DNA from: HGM13862 sp031553915
GTDB lineage: Bacteria; Bacillota; Dehalobacteriia; UBA4068
NCBI GenBank assembly: GCA_031553915.1
Contig: JAVBKT010000001.1
Coordinates: 44,854 to 108,853 of the forward strand
Length of the DNA stretch: 64,000 nucleotides
Direction: 5' to 3'
Position 1 is the stretch's first letter. Each line of letters starts with the position of its first letter. Below the pieces are notes generated by a model. It did no database searches. It was not told where the DNA came from and saw only the letters and a program-made list of their open reading frames with translations. Made by a program: the position numbers and the translations under genes. Shown here one piece after another: positions 16,951 to 25,449 of this stretch.

Positions 16951-17879
16951 CAACTGCCTCCTCCAAAATGAGAAGTAACCACTTCTTGCAAAGCCTCTTC
17001 ATCTATTTGCCAGTAACTAATACCATTTTTTGTCATAAAATCGCCGCTCAAAGTAATACTGGAGAGATCCTCTCCTGAGAGAGAGCGGAAGAAAAACGCC
17101 AAGTGCAACATATCTGTAAAAGGTAAATCTGTTTCCACCGCGCGGTTCACTGCCGGCAAGATTTGCGGCAATTTGCTGATGCCGCTGTTCTCGCTAAACT
17201 CAGTAAAAATGGCTTTGAGCAGCAATTGCTGACGTGAAACCCGGGTGATATCGCCCATAGCATCAGAGCGGTAACGCACATATTGCAGAGCCTGTTCTCC
17301 GTTTAGCCGTTGCTGGCCTGCTTCAATATCAATCAAGTCATCATAGGTTTGGTAATACATCCTCTTATCAACATCGATCTCTACTCCACCCAGAGCATCA
17401 ATGATGTCTTCGAAACCGGAAAAATCAACTACCGCATAATAATCAATGGGAATGCCGAATAGATTTTCTACGGTATCGCTCAATAAATCAATGCCGCCAT
17501 AAGCATAGGCATGGTTAATTTTATCCTCACCATAGCCTTCAATCGGCACATATGAATCACGCGGCACCGAAACCAAAAAGACCTGCTTTTGCACAACATC
17601 AACCGCAGCTACAATAATTGTATCCGCACGGCTGGAATCGCTAACCGCCTCGTTTTTATCAGAACCAACCAAAAGAAAATAGAGCTTGTCCGAGTCCGCT
17701 GTCAGTCCGGCGGCCAGCGCGTCATCACGGGAGGGTACCAAAGCGGCAGGGCTGCTCAGCCAGACAAAGCCAATCACAATGGCTGCCACAATCAAACAGG
17801 CAGCCAACAATAGCGGGAGGCATCCCCTTTTTTTCTTTTTTATCTCTTTAGCTTTTTTGCTATCTTTTTCGGCTACCAA
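16938..17879 (-). CDS. LytR-CpsA-Psr (LCP) family protein
   Basis: Membrane-anchored phosphotransferase family that attaches polyprenyl-linked glycopolymers to peptidoglycan. 313 residues: a lysine-rich cytoplasmic start, one membrane helix (residues 20-42), then the LCP domain with LVGSDKNEAVSDSSRADTI (near 70) and SVPRDSYVPIEGYGEDKINHAYAYGG (near 105-130), which hold the conserved acidic and arginine residues. The start is TTG at 17879 with GGAG six bases upstream and no ATG nearby. A predicted promoter with an extended -10 is at 17913-17941. Confidence 0.93.
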   Translation of the reverse strand: MVAEKDSKKAKEIKKKKRGCLPLLLAACLIVAAIVIGFVWLSSPAALVPSRDDALAAGLTADSDKLYFLLVGSDKNEAVSDSSRADTIIVAAVDVVQKQVFLVSVPRDSYVPIEGYGEDKINHAYAYGGIDLLSDTVENLFGIPIDYYAVVDFSGFEDIIDALGGVEIDVDKRMYYQTYDDLIDIEAGQQRLNGEQALQYVRYRSDAMGDITRVSRQQLLLKAIFTEFSENSGISKLPQILPAVNRAVETDLPFTDMLHLAFFFRSLSGEDLSSITLSGDFMTKNGISYWQIDEEALQEVVTSHFGGGSWCQS

Positions 17880-17912
17880 GACAATCTCCTAAATAGGTTA
17901 TTATTTCTGCTA

Positions 17913-17941
17913 ATTATACCATATTTAGTGTTTGCCGTCCA
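17913..17941 (-). promoter_or_regulatory. Predicted promoter of the LCP-radC-dnaE run
   Basis: TGGACG (17936-17941), 17 bases, TATAAT (17913-17918) on the minus strand, with TG one base before the -10 (extended -10). Confidence 0.55.
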
Positions 17942-17980
17942 GAAAAATCGAACATTTGCTAATTACTCTGCTGCTGATGT

Positions 17981-18763
17981 TTAAAAAAAACGGTCAACAG
18001 TCATCCATGTCAGTAAAAAGAGAATCTCTGCCCAGGCACAGGCAGCGCCATAACAAGGGTCATCCAAGCCGCCGGCATTTCTTTGCCGATATGTAGCAAA
18101 AATCAGTATTCCCAGCACTGAAATTAAAATAGACAAATACAGCGCCGGCCGGCTAAACGGCACAAGTATTGCCATCGTAATAATTGTCGCAACGATAAAA
18201 TCCTTGCGGGAAAAATTGCGGTGCAGCCAGGCCGGCGGAACAGCATAAAAATAATAGATCAGCCAGCACATCAGCCAGCGGCAAAGCACTGGCGCAGTAA
18301 AAAAAACAAAATTACTGATATTGGCATCATAAAAATACCACAAATAAAGGAAGTATAATGCCAGCAACCAGACTAGCCCCCACACCAACCCGGCGCGTCC
18401 GGCATTAAAACGCCACGATTTCTCTTTAAGCTCTTTTTCATTCAAAGGGTTCAGTTTAATTTCTTCGGCTGCTTTTTGCGGCGGATAAAGAGGATTGACT
18501 GCCAGGCCATCGGCTACGGTAATGAGAGAGCGCAGCAATATGGCGCCGCCAAAAAAAAGGTTAAGCCCCAAAAGAGCGGCGGCTGCGCCGATATTGGGCA
18601 TGATGTCCAGCAATCTTGAGGCCAAATAGAGCAGCGCGCCGACCAAAAGGCCAAGCAAAGGCAAAAAACGAACAGCCTTGGGTAAGGACTCTTCGCCAGC
18701 CTGCCATTTTTTCGGCACATAAATATAGGTGAATTTGTTCAGCAAAAGAAAAAACTGTTTCAT
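17981..18763 (-). CDS. CobS-like polytopic membrane protein with altered active-site motifs
   Basis: 261 residues with five to six membrane helices. The layout follows cobalamin-5'-phosphate synthase CobS from end to end: an N-terminal helix, RFLPLLGLLVGALL near 35, a central APVLCRWLMCW block near 170, and a C-terminal GG...GA...AEILFLL block near 240. The two acidic motifs expected to bind metal are changed: HLDGLADTxDG has become TVADGLAVNPL, and GGxTGDTLGA has become GGLDDPCYGA. Cobalamin synthesis is therefore doubtful, and no cob genes are nearby. The start ATG at 18763 lies four bases past the stop of the coiled-coil gene, suggesting coupling. Confidence 0.6.
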   Translation of the reverse strand: MKQFFLLLNKFTYIYVPKKWQAGEESLPKAVRFLPLLGLLVGALLYLASRLLDIMPNIGAAAALLGLNLFFGGAILLRSLITVADGLAVNPLYPPQKAAEEIKLNPLNEKELKEKSWRFNAGRAGLVWGLVWLLALYFLYLWYFYDANISNFVFFTAPVLCRWLMCWLIYYFYAVPPAWLHRNFSRKDFIVATIITMAILVPFSRPALYLSILISVLGILIFATYRQRNAGGLDDPCYGAACAWAEILFLLTWMTVDRFF

Positions 18764-18767
18764 GCTA

Positions 18768-19004
18768 TTATTTTTCCCTAACCGATGACTCTGTACGCAG
18801 CTGCCATAGCTCTTTGGCATAAAGAGAAACCTGCTTATTCAGCCTGCGGTTCTCTTTTGTCAGGCGGTCTTGCTCCATCTTGTTGCTCAGCTGAGATTGC
18901 TCCAGCAAAGTCATCATAATCCGCCTGCTCATCCGGAGCCCGGTAATGTCTTCTTCCAAACGTCTGATCTTATCCTGATAAAGCACTTCGATATCTTTTT
19001 CCAT
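18768..19004 (-). CDS. Small coiled-coil protein, function unknown
   Basis: 78 residues, almost wholly charged helix (KIRRLEEDITGLRMSRR, LTKENRRLNKQVSLYAKELW), with heptad spacing of leucines that suggests a coiled coil. No known family recognised. AAGGAGGG stands before the ATG, but this site lies within the hairpin at 19003-19029. The gene ends four bases before the CobS-like gene and is probably cotranslated with it, so the two may form a complex. The frame and ribosome binding site make it likely to be real. Confidence 0.7.
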   Translation of the reverse strand: MEKDIEVLYQDKIRRLEEDITGLRMSRRIMMTLLEQSQLSNKMEQDRLTKENRRLNKQVSLYAKELWQLRTESSVREK

Positions 19005-19029
19005 ACTATCCCTCCTTACGGGATAGTAT
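19003..19029 (-). promoter_or_regulatory. Hairpin over ribosome binding site and start of the coiled-coil gene
   Basis: Perfect 10-bp inverted repeat ATACTATCCC / GGGATAGTAT with the seven-base loop GTAAGGA. The Shine-Dalgarno bases lie in the loop and 3' arm, and the AUG overlaps the end of the arm, so the fold would limit ribosome access. At DNA level the same symmetry could serve as an operator. Confidence 0.55.
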
Positions 19030-19064
19030 ATGAAATAATTGCCGATATTATCATCGCTCTTTGA

Positions 19065-19910
19065 CTATTCGCCCTCAACTCCGCTTTTATGTAAAATCTC
19101 TTCCCTTTTCTCCGCCAAACGCGCCAATTGTTTAATCGTGGTAATGCGGCAGCCAATCTCACGGAAGCCCCGCATATGAAAATCCGACCCGCCGGTGGCA
19201 GCTAAACGGTATTTTTGAGTGATTTGTAAATATTTACGGGTAGCGGCATAATTGTGATCCGGGTGATATACCTCTATACCGCCCAGGCCTGCCCTGACCA
19301 GAGCAGGAATCAACTGATCGGGAACGCCCTTGCCAGGATGAGCTAAAACAGGGACGCCTTTGGCGCGGTGAATTATCTCCATGGCCTGCACCGGCTCTAG
19401 CTTCAGCCGCGGCACAAAGCCCGGCAAGCCACGCCCCAGCCATTTATTGAAAGCATCTTTAATGCTTGAGCAGAACCCTGCCTCAACCATCGCCTTGGCA
19501 ATATGCGGCCTGCCGAGAGACCCGCAATTACCCGCCTGGGCAATAATCTGCTCCGCATCCAAAGACATACCCAAACGCGCCAAACGGGCGACTATTTCAT
19601 AACAACGCTGATAGCGTGCTGCCTGCATGGCCTTAAGATCAGTATCTGCTAAAACAATATCCATATCCAGCCAATAGCCAAGAAGATGCACATCTCTTTC
19701 GTTAACTTCCGCCGAAAGCTCAATACCGGGTATAAAGGGGAAATCCACCGCCATTGCCGCCTGCGCTGCTTCCTTCAAGCCATCGGCCGTATCATGATCA
19801 GTAATGGCCAGGCCCAGCACACCCTGCTCTTTGGCCATATGCACTAAAGCAGCCGGGGCTTCCGCCCCGTCTGACGCTGTAGAATGAATATGAATATCAA
19901 AGCCCGCCAT
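19065..19910 (-). CDS. PHP domain metal-dependent phosphoesterase
   Basis: About 281 residues of the stand-alone PHP type (TrpH/YciV-like). Metal ligands are seen in FDIHIHSTASDG (residues 4-15), the conserved GLAITDHDT (near 33-41), and IPGIELSAEVNERDVHLLGY (near 60-80); a late GGSDFHM motif lies near 250. Relatives cleave 3'-phosphates or trim RNA ends 5' to 3'; the exact substrate here is unknown. AAAGGATG favours the ATG at 19910 over the one at 19919. Followed downstream by the coiled-coil gene after 60 bp. Confidence 0.88.
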   Translation of the reverse strand: MAGFDIHIHSTASDGAEAPAALVHMAKEQGVLGLAITDHDTADGLKEAAQAAMAVDFPFIPGIELSAEVNERDVHLLGYWLDMDIVLADTDLKAMQAARYQRCYEIVARLARLGMSLDAEQIIAQAGNCGSLGRPHIAKAMVEAGFCSSIKDAFNKWLGRGLPGFVPRLKLEPVQAMEIIHRAKGVPVLAHPGKGVPDQLIPALVRAGLGGIEVYHPDHNYAATRKYLQITQKYRLAATGGSDFHMRGFREIGCRITTIKQLARLAEKREEILHKSGVEGE

Positions 19911-20046
19911 CGCTGTCATCCTTTTGCCAACTAATAGAGTTTTTCAGCCAACAAAACTATTTTTCAGCATTCTCACTGCTGCTTACTTGCTCATCTGTTT
20001 TAGTGAAGGCTCCGCCTTCATCACCGGCCACTCAGCCTTTAGGGGT

Positions 20047-20979
20047 TCAGGCAATTTTAATCAGCGGGTGGTCAGGCAATACTTCTGTTAACAAAGCCTT
20101 TACGCTATCTCCCATGACATTGTCCAGATCCCTGTCACTCATTCCCCGCAAAGACAACTGCTGATAGAGACGAGGCAAATGCTCAACCCCGGCCAAATCA
20201 TCATGCGGCTCGCAGCCGTCAAAATCGCTGCCGATGGCCACATGGCTGCTGCCAAGCAAGGCTACTGCATATTCAATATGTTCGCAGACGCGCGACAAAT
20301 CTCCTGCACTGCCGAGGAAATCAGGGACAAAGTTAATGCCCATCACCCCGTCTTTGGCTGCCAAAGCCTTCATCTGTTGATCATCAAGATTGCGGCAATG
20401 GTCATGCAGGGCATTGCAGCAGGTATGGGATACGATCAGCGGCCTTTCGCTATGTTCTATCAGCTGCCAAAAACTTTTTCTGTTGAGATGCGCGCCGTCC
20501 AGCAAAATCCCTTTGGCTTTGCATTTTTCGATCAGATTATAGCCAGCCTCGCTAAACTCCCCGTCAGAAAAAGCGCCGCCGGCATAGCTATTGGCCTGGT
20601 TCCAGGTGGGGCCGATCAAACGCAGCCCTGCTTCATAATACTCATCAAGGAATTCACTGTCTTTTCCCAGGGCAGCGGCACCCTCCATCGCCAAAAGCAC
20701 CCGTTTTTGCCTGCCAATACGCTCCATTTGCTTTTTATAGCGCAGCGGGCGCACCAGGTCTTTATGCGCATCAAGATCCTCATTCAGCAAACGCAAAATA
20801 TGGCGGAAAAAATCCGGGCTATCGACCGGATGCTCCGCTTGATTGACAAAAATGGCCAGAAAAGCAATATCCAAATACTGAGCCAGGCGCTGATAATCAA
20901 GATGCGCGGCAGGCAACTGCCATAGGCTTTTTTCTTCAAGCAAAAACAAAGCTGTATCAGCGTGGCAATCTATACGCAT
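20047..20979 (-). CDS. Membrane dipeptidase (peptidase family M19)
   Basis: Zinc-dependent dipeptidase of the renal dipeptidase type, 310 residues. The metal site begins at once with RIDCHADTA (residues 2-10), the bridging glutamate lies in LLAMEGAAALG (near 119), and later histidines in VSHTCCNALHDHCRN (near 205-220), followed by IGSDFDGCEP near 260. GAGGAG precedes the ATG. No signal peptide is visible, so the bacterial form should be cytoplasmic. A weak TGAAGGC/GCCTTCA hairpin follows in the roughly 130-bp gap to the PHP gene, which holds no other gene. Confidence 0.9.
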   Translation of the reverse strand: MRIDCHADTALFLLEEKSLWQLPAAHLDYQRLAQYLDIAFLAIFVNQAEHPVDSPDFFRHILRLLNEDLDAHKDLVRPLRYKKQMERIGRQKRVLLAMEGAAALGKDSEFLDEYYEAGLRLIGPTWNQANSYAGGAFSDGEFSEAGYNLIEKCKAKGILLDGAHLNRKSFWQLIEHSERPLIVSHTCCNALHDHCRNLDDQQMKALAAKDGVMGINFVPDFLGSAGDLSRVCEHIEYAVALLGSSHVAIGSDFDGCEPHDDLAGVEHLPRLYQQLSLRGMSDRDLDNVMGDSVKALLTEVLPDHPLIKIA

Positions 20980-20990
20980 ATGCTCTCCTC

Positions 20991-21044
20991 ATCTACAATA
21001 TCTACAATATCTACAGTATCGGCAATATCTCTAATATCTATAAT
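20991..21044. repeat. Six-copy 9-bp tandem repeat
   Basis: Six head-to-tail units with consensus ATCTACAAT on the plus strand (two exact, one with a single change, three more divergent). The array fills the gap between the ymdB stop and the dipeptidase start and overlaps the last ymdB codons. Confidence 0.75.
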
Positions 21045-21820
21045 GACGGTTGCCAAAAATTAATCAGCTCAAGGTCTTGGCAGTGATTATCTTCATCAAT
21101 ATCAAAAATGATTGCGTTGAATTGCAAATCTCCGTTAGCTACTTCAAAACGGGGGCTGACTCCGGTCAAAAAGCGCTCAATAATTATCTCTTTTTCTACG
21201 CCCAGCACTGAATCACGCGGACCGGTCATGCCCGCGTCAGTAAGATACCCTGTTCCCCTCGGCAGAATTCGCGCGTCATTGGTTTGTACATGGGTATGCG
21301 TGCCCACAACCGCAGTCACCCGGCCATCGAGATAATTGGCCAAGGCAATCTTTTCTGAGGTTGCCTCCGCATGAATATCAACAAAAATTATGGCATCTTT
21401 GGTCGAATGCTCTTTAAGCAAGGCATCCATAGTGCGAAAAGGGCAATCAAAAGGAGTCATAAAAATGCGGCCGATAACATTGATGATAACCAGCCTTTTA
21501 CCGGCTACAGCAAACTCGCGGTAGCCTACCCCCGGCAGACCAGGCGGATAATTGGCCGGACGCACCAGACGCGTCTCTTGATCGATAAAACGGTAAATCT
21601 CTTTATTGTCCCAAGTATGATTGCCCATAGTAAAGCAATCAATGCCACAGTCTATCAGCTCTTGATAATTACGCTGATTAAGGCCAAAGCCGGAAGAACA
21701 ATTCTCACCGTTGGCAACAGTAAAATCAATATTTTTCTCGGCAATAATTTTGCCAAGATGCTCATAGACCATCTTACGCCCGGGAGCGCCAACAATATCT
21801 CCCACAAAAAGGATACGCAT
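21038..21820 (-). CDS. ymdB: YmdB-family metallophosphoesterase
   Basis: Calcineurin-like phosphodiesterase of 260 residues; Bacillus YmdB hydrolyses 2',3'- and 3',5'-cyclic nucleotides and is needed for biofilm and nanotube behaviour. Metal-binding blocks visible: FVGDIVGAPGR (residues 4-14), VANGENCSSG (near 36), TMGNHTWDNKE (near 64) and VGTHTHVQTNDA (near 176). GGAGG stands seven bases before the ATG. It follows rny by 100 bp, the common rny-ymdB pairing. Its last codons overlap a tandem repeat. Confidence 0.95.
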   Translation of the reverse strand: MRILFVGDIVGAPGRKMVYEHLGKIIAEKNIDFTVANGENCSSGFGLNQRNYQELIDCGIDCFTMGNHTWDNKEIYRFIDQETRLVRPANYPPGLPGVGYREFAVAGKRLVIINVIGRIFMTPFDCPFRTMDALLKEHSTKDAIIFVDIHAEATSEKIALANYLDGRVTAVVGTHTHVQTNDARILPRGTGYLTDAGMTGPRDSVLGVEKEIIIERFLTGVSPRFEVANGDLQFNAIIFDIDEDNHCQDLELINFWQPSL

Positions 21821-21849
21821 ATTATTCCTCCAGCCTAGTTAAATAAACA

Positions 21850-21906
21850 AGAAAAGGCTGCCTTAGCAAGCGTTCACAGAGAAATGATCGCCAAAAGCAG
21901 CCCTTT
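21850..21906 (-). terminator. Possible terminator after rny
   Basis: AAAGGGCTGC pairs with GCAGCCTTTTC across a roughly 30-base loop, followed by TTGTTTATT on the minus strand. The long loop makes it a weak candidate; it may only reduce read-through into ymdB. Confidence 0.4.
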
Positions 21907-21919
21907 ACTGAAAGTCTAG

Positions 21920-23461
21920 TTATTTTGCATATTCGGTAGCACGGGTTTCTCTGATCACAACTACTTTGATTTGTCCCGGATATTCCAGTTCTTCTTCAAT
22001 CTTTTTCGAGATATCCCGGGCGGTACGTACTGCCATCAGATCATCAATTTTATCCGGCTGAACAATAATGCGAACCTCGCGGCCAGCTTGAATAGCAAAA
22101 GATTTTTCTACACCCTCGAAACCGTCAGCAATTTCCTCCAGCTTTTGCAGCCTCTTAATATAGTATTCAAGAGTTTCGCGCCTTGCGCCTGGCCGCGCGG
22201 CAGAAATACTGTCCGCTGCCTGTACCAACGCTGCTTCGAGTGAGGCAATCTCTACATCGCCATGATGAGCCATGATGCAATGCACAACATCTTTGCTTTC
22301 TTTATACTTTCTGGCAATATCCGCGCCAATAATAGCATGAGAGCCCTCAACCTCGTGGTCAATGGCCTTGCCGATATCATGGAGCAGGCCGCCCCGCTTG
22401 GCCAAGGTAATATCAGCGCCCAGCTCTGCGGCCATAACGCCTGCCAGGTGGGATACCTCAATGCTGTGTTTAAGCACGTTTTGGCCATAGCTGGTACGGA
22501 ATTTTAGCCGGCCCAAGAGCTTAATCAGCTCTGTATGCAGGCCATGGACATTAGTATCAAAGGTGGCTTGTTCGCCTTCATCCCAAATGCGCTGCTCAAC
22601 CTCTTTGCGCGATTTTTCAACCATTTCCTCAATGCGTCCCGGTTGAATACGCCCGTCCATAATCAGTTTTTCCAGAGCATTACGGGCAATTTCTCTTCTA
22701 ACCGGGTCAAAACCGGACAAAATAACCGCTTCCGGAGTGTCGTCAATAATCAAGTCCACACCGGTCAAGGTTTCCAGAGTACGGATATTACGGCCCTCGC
22801 GACCGATAATACGCCCCTTCATCTCATCATTAGGCAGGGCCACCACAGAAACCGTAGTCTCTGAGCAATGATCAGCAGCCACCCTCTGAATAGCTGCGCC
22901 AACGATTTCGCGCGCTCTTTTTTCGCCTTCTTCTCTGGCCGAGTTTTCAATATCGCGGATCAAAATCGCCGCTTCATGCTTAACCTCGTCCTCAATACTT
23001 GAGAGCAAAATTTGCTTGGCCTCGTTAATCGTCATGCCGGAAACATTTTCCAGCTCTTCGAGCTTTTGCTGTTGCAGCTCTTCAACCTTGACTAAGCCGG
23101 CTTCAACCTCTGCTTCCTGCTTTTTGATTGCATCTTCTTTCTTCTCAATAGACTCCAGCTTGCGGTCAATATCTTCTTCTTTTTTCTGTAAGCGGTTTTC
23201 CTGATGTTTAATTTCATTACGCCGCTCTTTGTTTTCGCGGTCCGCTTCCGCCCGCAGCCGGTGAATTTCTTCTTTGGCTTCGATTAGTGCCTCTTTTTTG
23301 CGCGTTTCGCTTTCTTTTTTGGCATCAATAAGAATTTTTGCCGCGGCTTCTTCAGCCGATTTAATTTTGGCTTCTGCTAAATTTTTACGCACGATATAGC
23401 CCGTGAGCAAACCAATCAGCAGCGTGCCAAAAGCAATTAATACTCCGACAATAGTTGGCAT
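21920..23461 (-). CDS. rny: Ribonuclease Y
   Basis: Membrane-bound endoribonuclease that starts mRNA decay in Bacillota. 513 residues: one N-terminal membrane helix (residues 5-24), a long Lys/Glu-rich coiled coil (about 30-195), a KH domain with IIGREGRNIRTLE (about 219-231), and an HD domain with GLLHDIGKAIDHE (about 355-367) holding the metal-binding HD pair. GGAGG precedes the ATG. It pairs with ymdB downstream. Assignment is firm. Confidence 0.97.
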   Translation of the reverse strand: MPTIVGVLIAFGTLLIGLLTGYIVRKNLAEAKIKSAEEAAAKILIDAKKESETRKKEALIEAKEEIHRLRAEADRENKERRNEIKHQENRLQKKEEDIDRKLESIEKKEDAIKKQEAEVEAGLVKVEELQQQKLEELENVSGMTINEAKQILLSSIEDEVKHEAAILIRDIENSAREEGEKRAREIVGAAIQRVAADHCSETTVSVVALPNDEMKGRIIGREGRNIRTLETLTGVDLIIDDTPEAVILSGFDPVRREIARNALEKLIMDGRIQPGRIEEMVEKSRKEVEQRIWDEGEQATFDTNVHGLHTELIKLLGRLKFRTSYGQNVLKHSIEVSHLAGVMAAELGADITLAKRGGLLHDIGKAIDHEVEGSHAIIGADIARKYKESKDVVHCIMAHHGDVEIASLEAALVQAADSISAARPGARRETLEYYIKRLQKLEEIADGFEGVEKSFAIQAGREVRIIVQPDKIDDLMAVRTARDISKKIEEELEYPGQIKVVVIRETRATEYAK

Positions 23462-23565
23462 GTTTCACCTCCATTTGCGCTAATCCTGATCGTTGCCGGC
23501 AGTTCACACAAACAAACGCCAGCTAAACAGCATTAGGCTTTTTCTCATTTAATTTTTAATTTAAA

Positions 23566-23598
23566 ATAAAAAACCGAGCAAAAGACTCGGTTTTAGCG
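23566..23598 (-). terminator. Terminator after recA-recX
   Basis: AAAACCGAG / CTCGGTTTT with a seven-base loop, followed by TTATTTTAA on the minus strand. It lies 230 bp past the recX stop. The 23462-23827 gap holds, besides this, AT-rich sequence with two TATATATATA runs near 23650 and 23700 and no gene. Confidence 0.7.
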
Positions 23599-23827
23599 GC
23601 AAAAGATGACAAGCCTTTACCCATAGCATAGGCAGGCTGCTATTCAAAATATATATATATCAAAATCACAACAATTTGTAAAATGGATTAATTGAAAATA
23701 TATATATAAAGTTAAGCGTCATCTCTTGTCTGTGAATCCACCAAATGTGATTCCAAAACAAGTCTTAACATTATATATGATATTATTTTTTTTTGTAACT
23801 GTCAATAGCTATTTTGTCGCTAAGCTG

Positions 23828-24334
23828 CTATTTTCTAAAAATACTGCTAATTTCATCCAAAATCATCGCTTGGCTAAAGCCTTTAGCGAGTAACTGGCGG
23901 ATAACTTTGTCCCGATATTTGCTATTATCTGCCCCATTATCATTGTTCGCTTTAGTAGCCGCCTTTTGCAGCAAGGCCACTACTACTTCTCTTTGTCTAT
24001 CCTCATCATATTCCTCAGCCAGCGCAAGGTCGATAATGCTGCTGTCAACGCCTTTGCCCCGGAGCTCCATGATAATTTTCGCCGCGCCGCAAGGATGAAA
24101 ATCGCGGCGGTCACGCACATAAGCGGCTGCGTAACGGCTATCGCTCAGATAATCCTTTTCCTGCAAAAGGGCGATGACTTGCTCGACCTGCTCTTTGGGC
24201 GCGCCCCGCTGTAATAATTTGCGGCTCAACTCTTGGCTGGAATATTCTCTTTTGGCCAGATAAGCAAGCGCTGCGGGCAAAATTTTCTCCGCAGCGTTGG
24301 CTAAGTCATGTTTATTTGCTGTCTGCCAGGTCAT
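23828..24334 (-). CDS. recX: RecX family regulator of RecA
   Basis: Three-helix-repeat protein of about 168 residues that binds and modulates RecA filaments. The family blocks are seen in YLAKREYSSQELSRKL (about residues 22-37), VIALLQEKDYLSDSRYAAAYV (about 50-70) and the last repeat with VIRQLLAKGFSQAMI (near 145). The long frame opening at 24505 is only recA read out of frame; GAGGAG before the ATG at 24334 sets the start. It overlaps the end of recA by 23 bases, the usual recA-recX coupling. Confidence 0.9.
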   Translation of the reverse strand: MTWQTANKHDLANAAEKILPAALAYLAKREYSSQELSRKLLQRGAPKEQVEQVIALLQEKDYLSDSRYAAAYVRDRRDFHPCGAAKIIMELRGKGVDSSIIDLALAEEYDEDRQREVVVALLQKAATKANNDNGADNSKYRDKVIRQLLAKGFSQAMILDEISSIFRK

Positions 24335-25355
24335 GGTTATTCTCCTCAGCAGCTGGGGCCTCAGGGGCAGCAAAGGCCTTTTCTCTAAGCTTTTGCTCGA
24401 TCTCAAACATAATTTCCGGATGCTCTTCCAGGAAAATCTTGGCATTCTCCCGTCCCTGGCCAATCCGTTCGCCATTATAGCTGAACCAGGAGCCTGATTT
24501 ATCAATCATCTGCATGGTTACGCCCAAATCAAGAACATTGCCTGATGCAGAAATACCTTTGCCGTACATAATATCAAATTCAGCAGTCTTAAAAGGAGGA
24601 GCAACCTTGTTTTTGACCACCTTCACTTTAGTGCGGTTGCCGATCATATCTGTGCCTGACTTAATCGTCTCTGCCTTGCGCACTTCCAGGCGTACGGAAG
24701 AATAAAATTTAAGGGCGCGGCCGCCGGAGGTGGTCTCCGGATTGCCAAACATCACGCCAACCTTTTCTCTGATCTGATTAATAAAAATAAAACAAGCATT
24801 GGATTTACTGACTACTCCGGTCAGCTTACGCAGCGCTTGTGACATCAACCTTGCTTGCAGGCCAACATGAGCGTCGCCCATATCCCCTTCCAATTCCTGG
24901 CGGGGAACCAAGGCTGCTACCGAGTCCACGACAATCACATCAATAGCGCCGGAGCGCACTAGCTGCTCGGCAATTTCCAGGCCCTGTTCTCCGGTATCCG
25001 GCTGAGAAATAAGCAATTCATCAACATCTACGCCCAAATTATTGGCATATACCGGGTCCAGAGCATGCTCCGCATCAATAAAGGCGGCCACACCGCCCAT
25101 TTTCTGCGCTTGGGCCACAATATGCAGCGCTACTGTTGTCTTGCCGGAGCTTTCCGGGCCATAAATTTCTACTACTCTGCCGCGCGGCATACCGCCCACA
25201 CCCAGAGCTATATCAAGGGCCAGAGAGCCTGTTGGGATAGTTGCCACAGCAGTAATACCAGATGAGCCAAGTTTCATGATTGACCCTTTGCCAAACTGTC
25301 GCTCTATTTGCGATAATGCAGCTTCTAATGCAGCCTCTTTATTTTTATCCAACAT
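24312..25355 (-). CDS. recA: Recombinase RecA
   Basis: ATP-dependent strand-exchange protein and coprotease for LexA. 347 residues with Walker A GPESSGKTT (about 66-74), the Walker B region VIVVDSVAAL (near 140), and the L2 loop GNPETTSGGRALKFY (near 200). The frame opens at 25376, but AAGGAG before the ATG at 25355 gives the standard N-terminus MLDKNKEAAL. A perfect promoter and a LexA box stand just upstream (25374-25422), so it belongs to the SOS regulon. recX follows with overlap. Confidence 0.98.
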   Translation of the reverse strand: MLDKNKEAALEAALSQIERQFGKGSIMKLGSSGITAVATIPTGSLALDIALGVGGMPRGRVVEIYGPESSGKTTVALHIVAQAQKMGGVAAFIDAEHALDPVYANNLGVDVDELLISQPDTGEQGLEIAEQLVRSGAIDVIVVDSVAALVPRQELEGDMGDAHVGLQARLMSQALRKLTGVVSKSNACFIFINQIREKVGVMFGNPETTSGGRALKFYSSVRLEVRKAETIKSGTDMIGNRTKVKVVKNKVAPPFKTAEFDIMYGKGISASGNVLDLGVTMQMIDKSGSWFSYNGERIGQGRENAKIFLEEHPEIMFEIEQKLREKAFAAPEAPAAEENNHDLADSK

Positions 25356-25373
25356 ATTTTCGCTCCTTTTTCT

Positions 25374-25387
25374 CAAACGTATGTTCG
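25374..25387 (-). promoter_or_regulatory. LexA (SOS) box of recA
   Basis: Minus strand CGAACATACGTTTG, which fits every position of the Bacillus LexA consensus CGAACRNRYGTTYG. It lies six bases downstream of the -10 box, where bound LexA would block RNA polymerase. Confidence 0.88.
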
Positions 25388-25393
25388 ATAATC

Positions 25394-25422
25394 ATTATAC
25401 CGCTTTTTTTATGGCATTGCAA
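25394..25422 (-). promoter_or_regulatory. Sigma-A promoter of recA
   Basis: TTGCAA (25417-25422), 17 bases, TATAAT (25394-25399) on the minus strand, giving a leader of about 35 bases to the recA start. Confidence 0.82.
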
Positions 25423-25449
25423 GCTTTTTCATAAAAATTTTTTAATAGC

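Noticed and set aside
23640..23715. TATATATATA runs near 23650 and 23700 as a replication or integration site
   Set aside because: Simple AT-rich runs in a spacer; no DnaA boxes, no flanking repeats and no integrase nearby.
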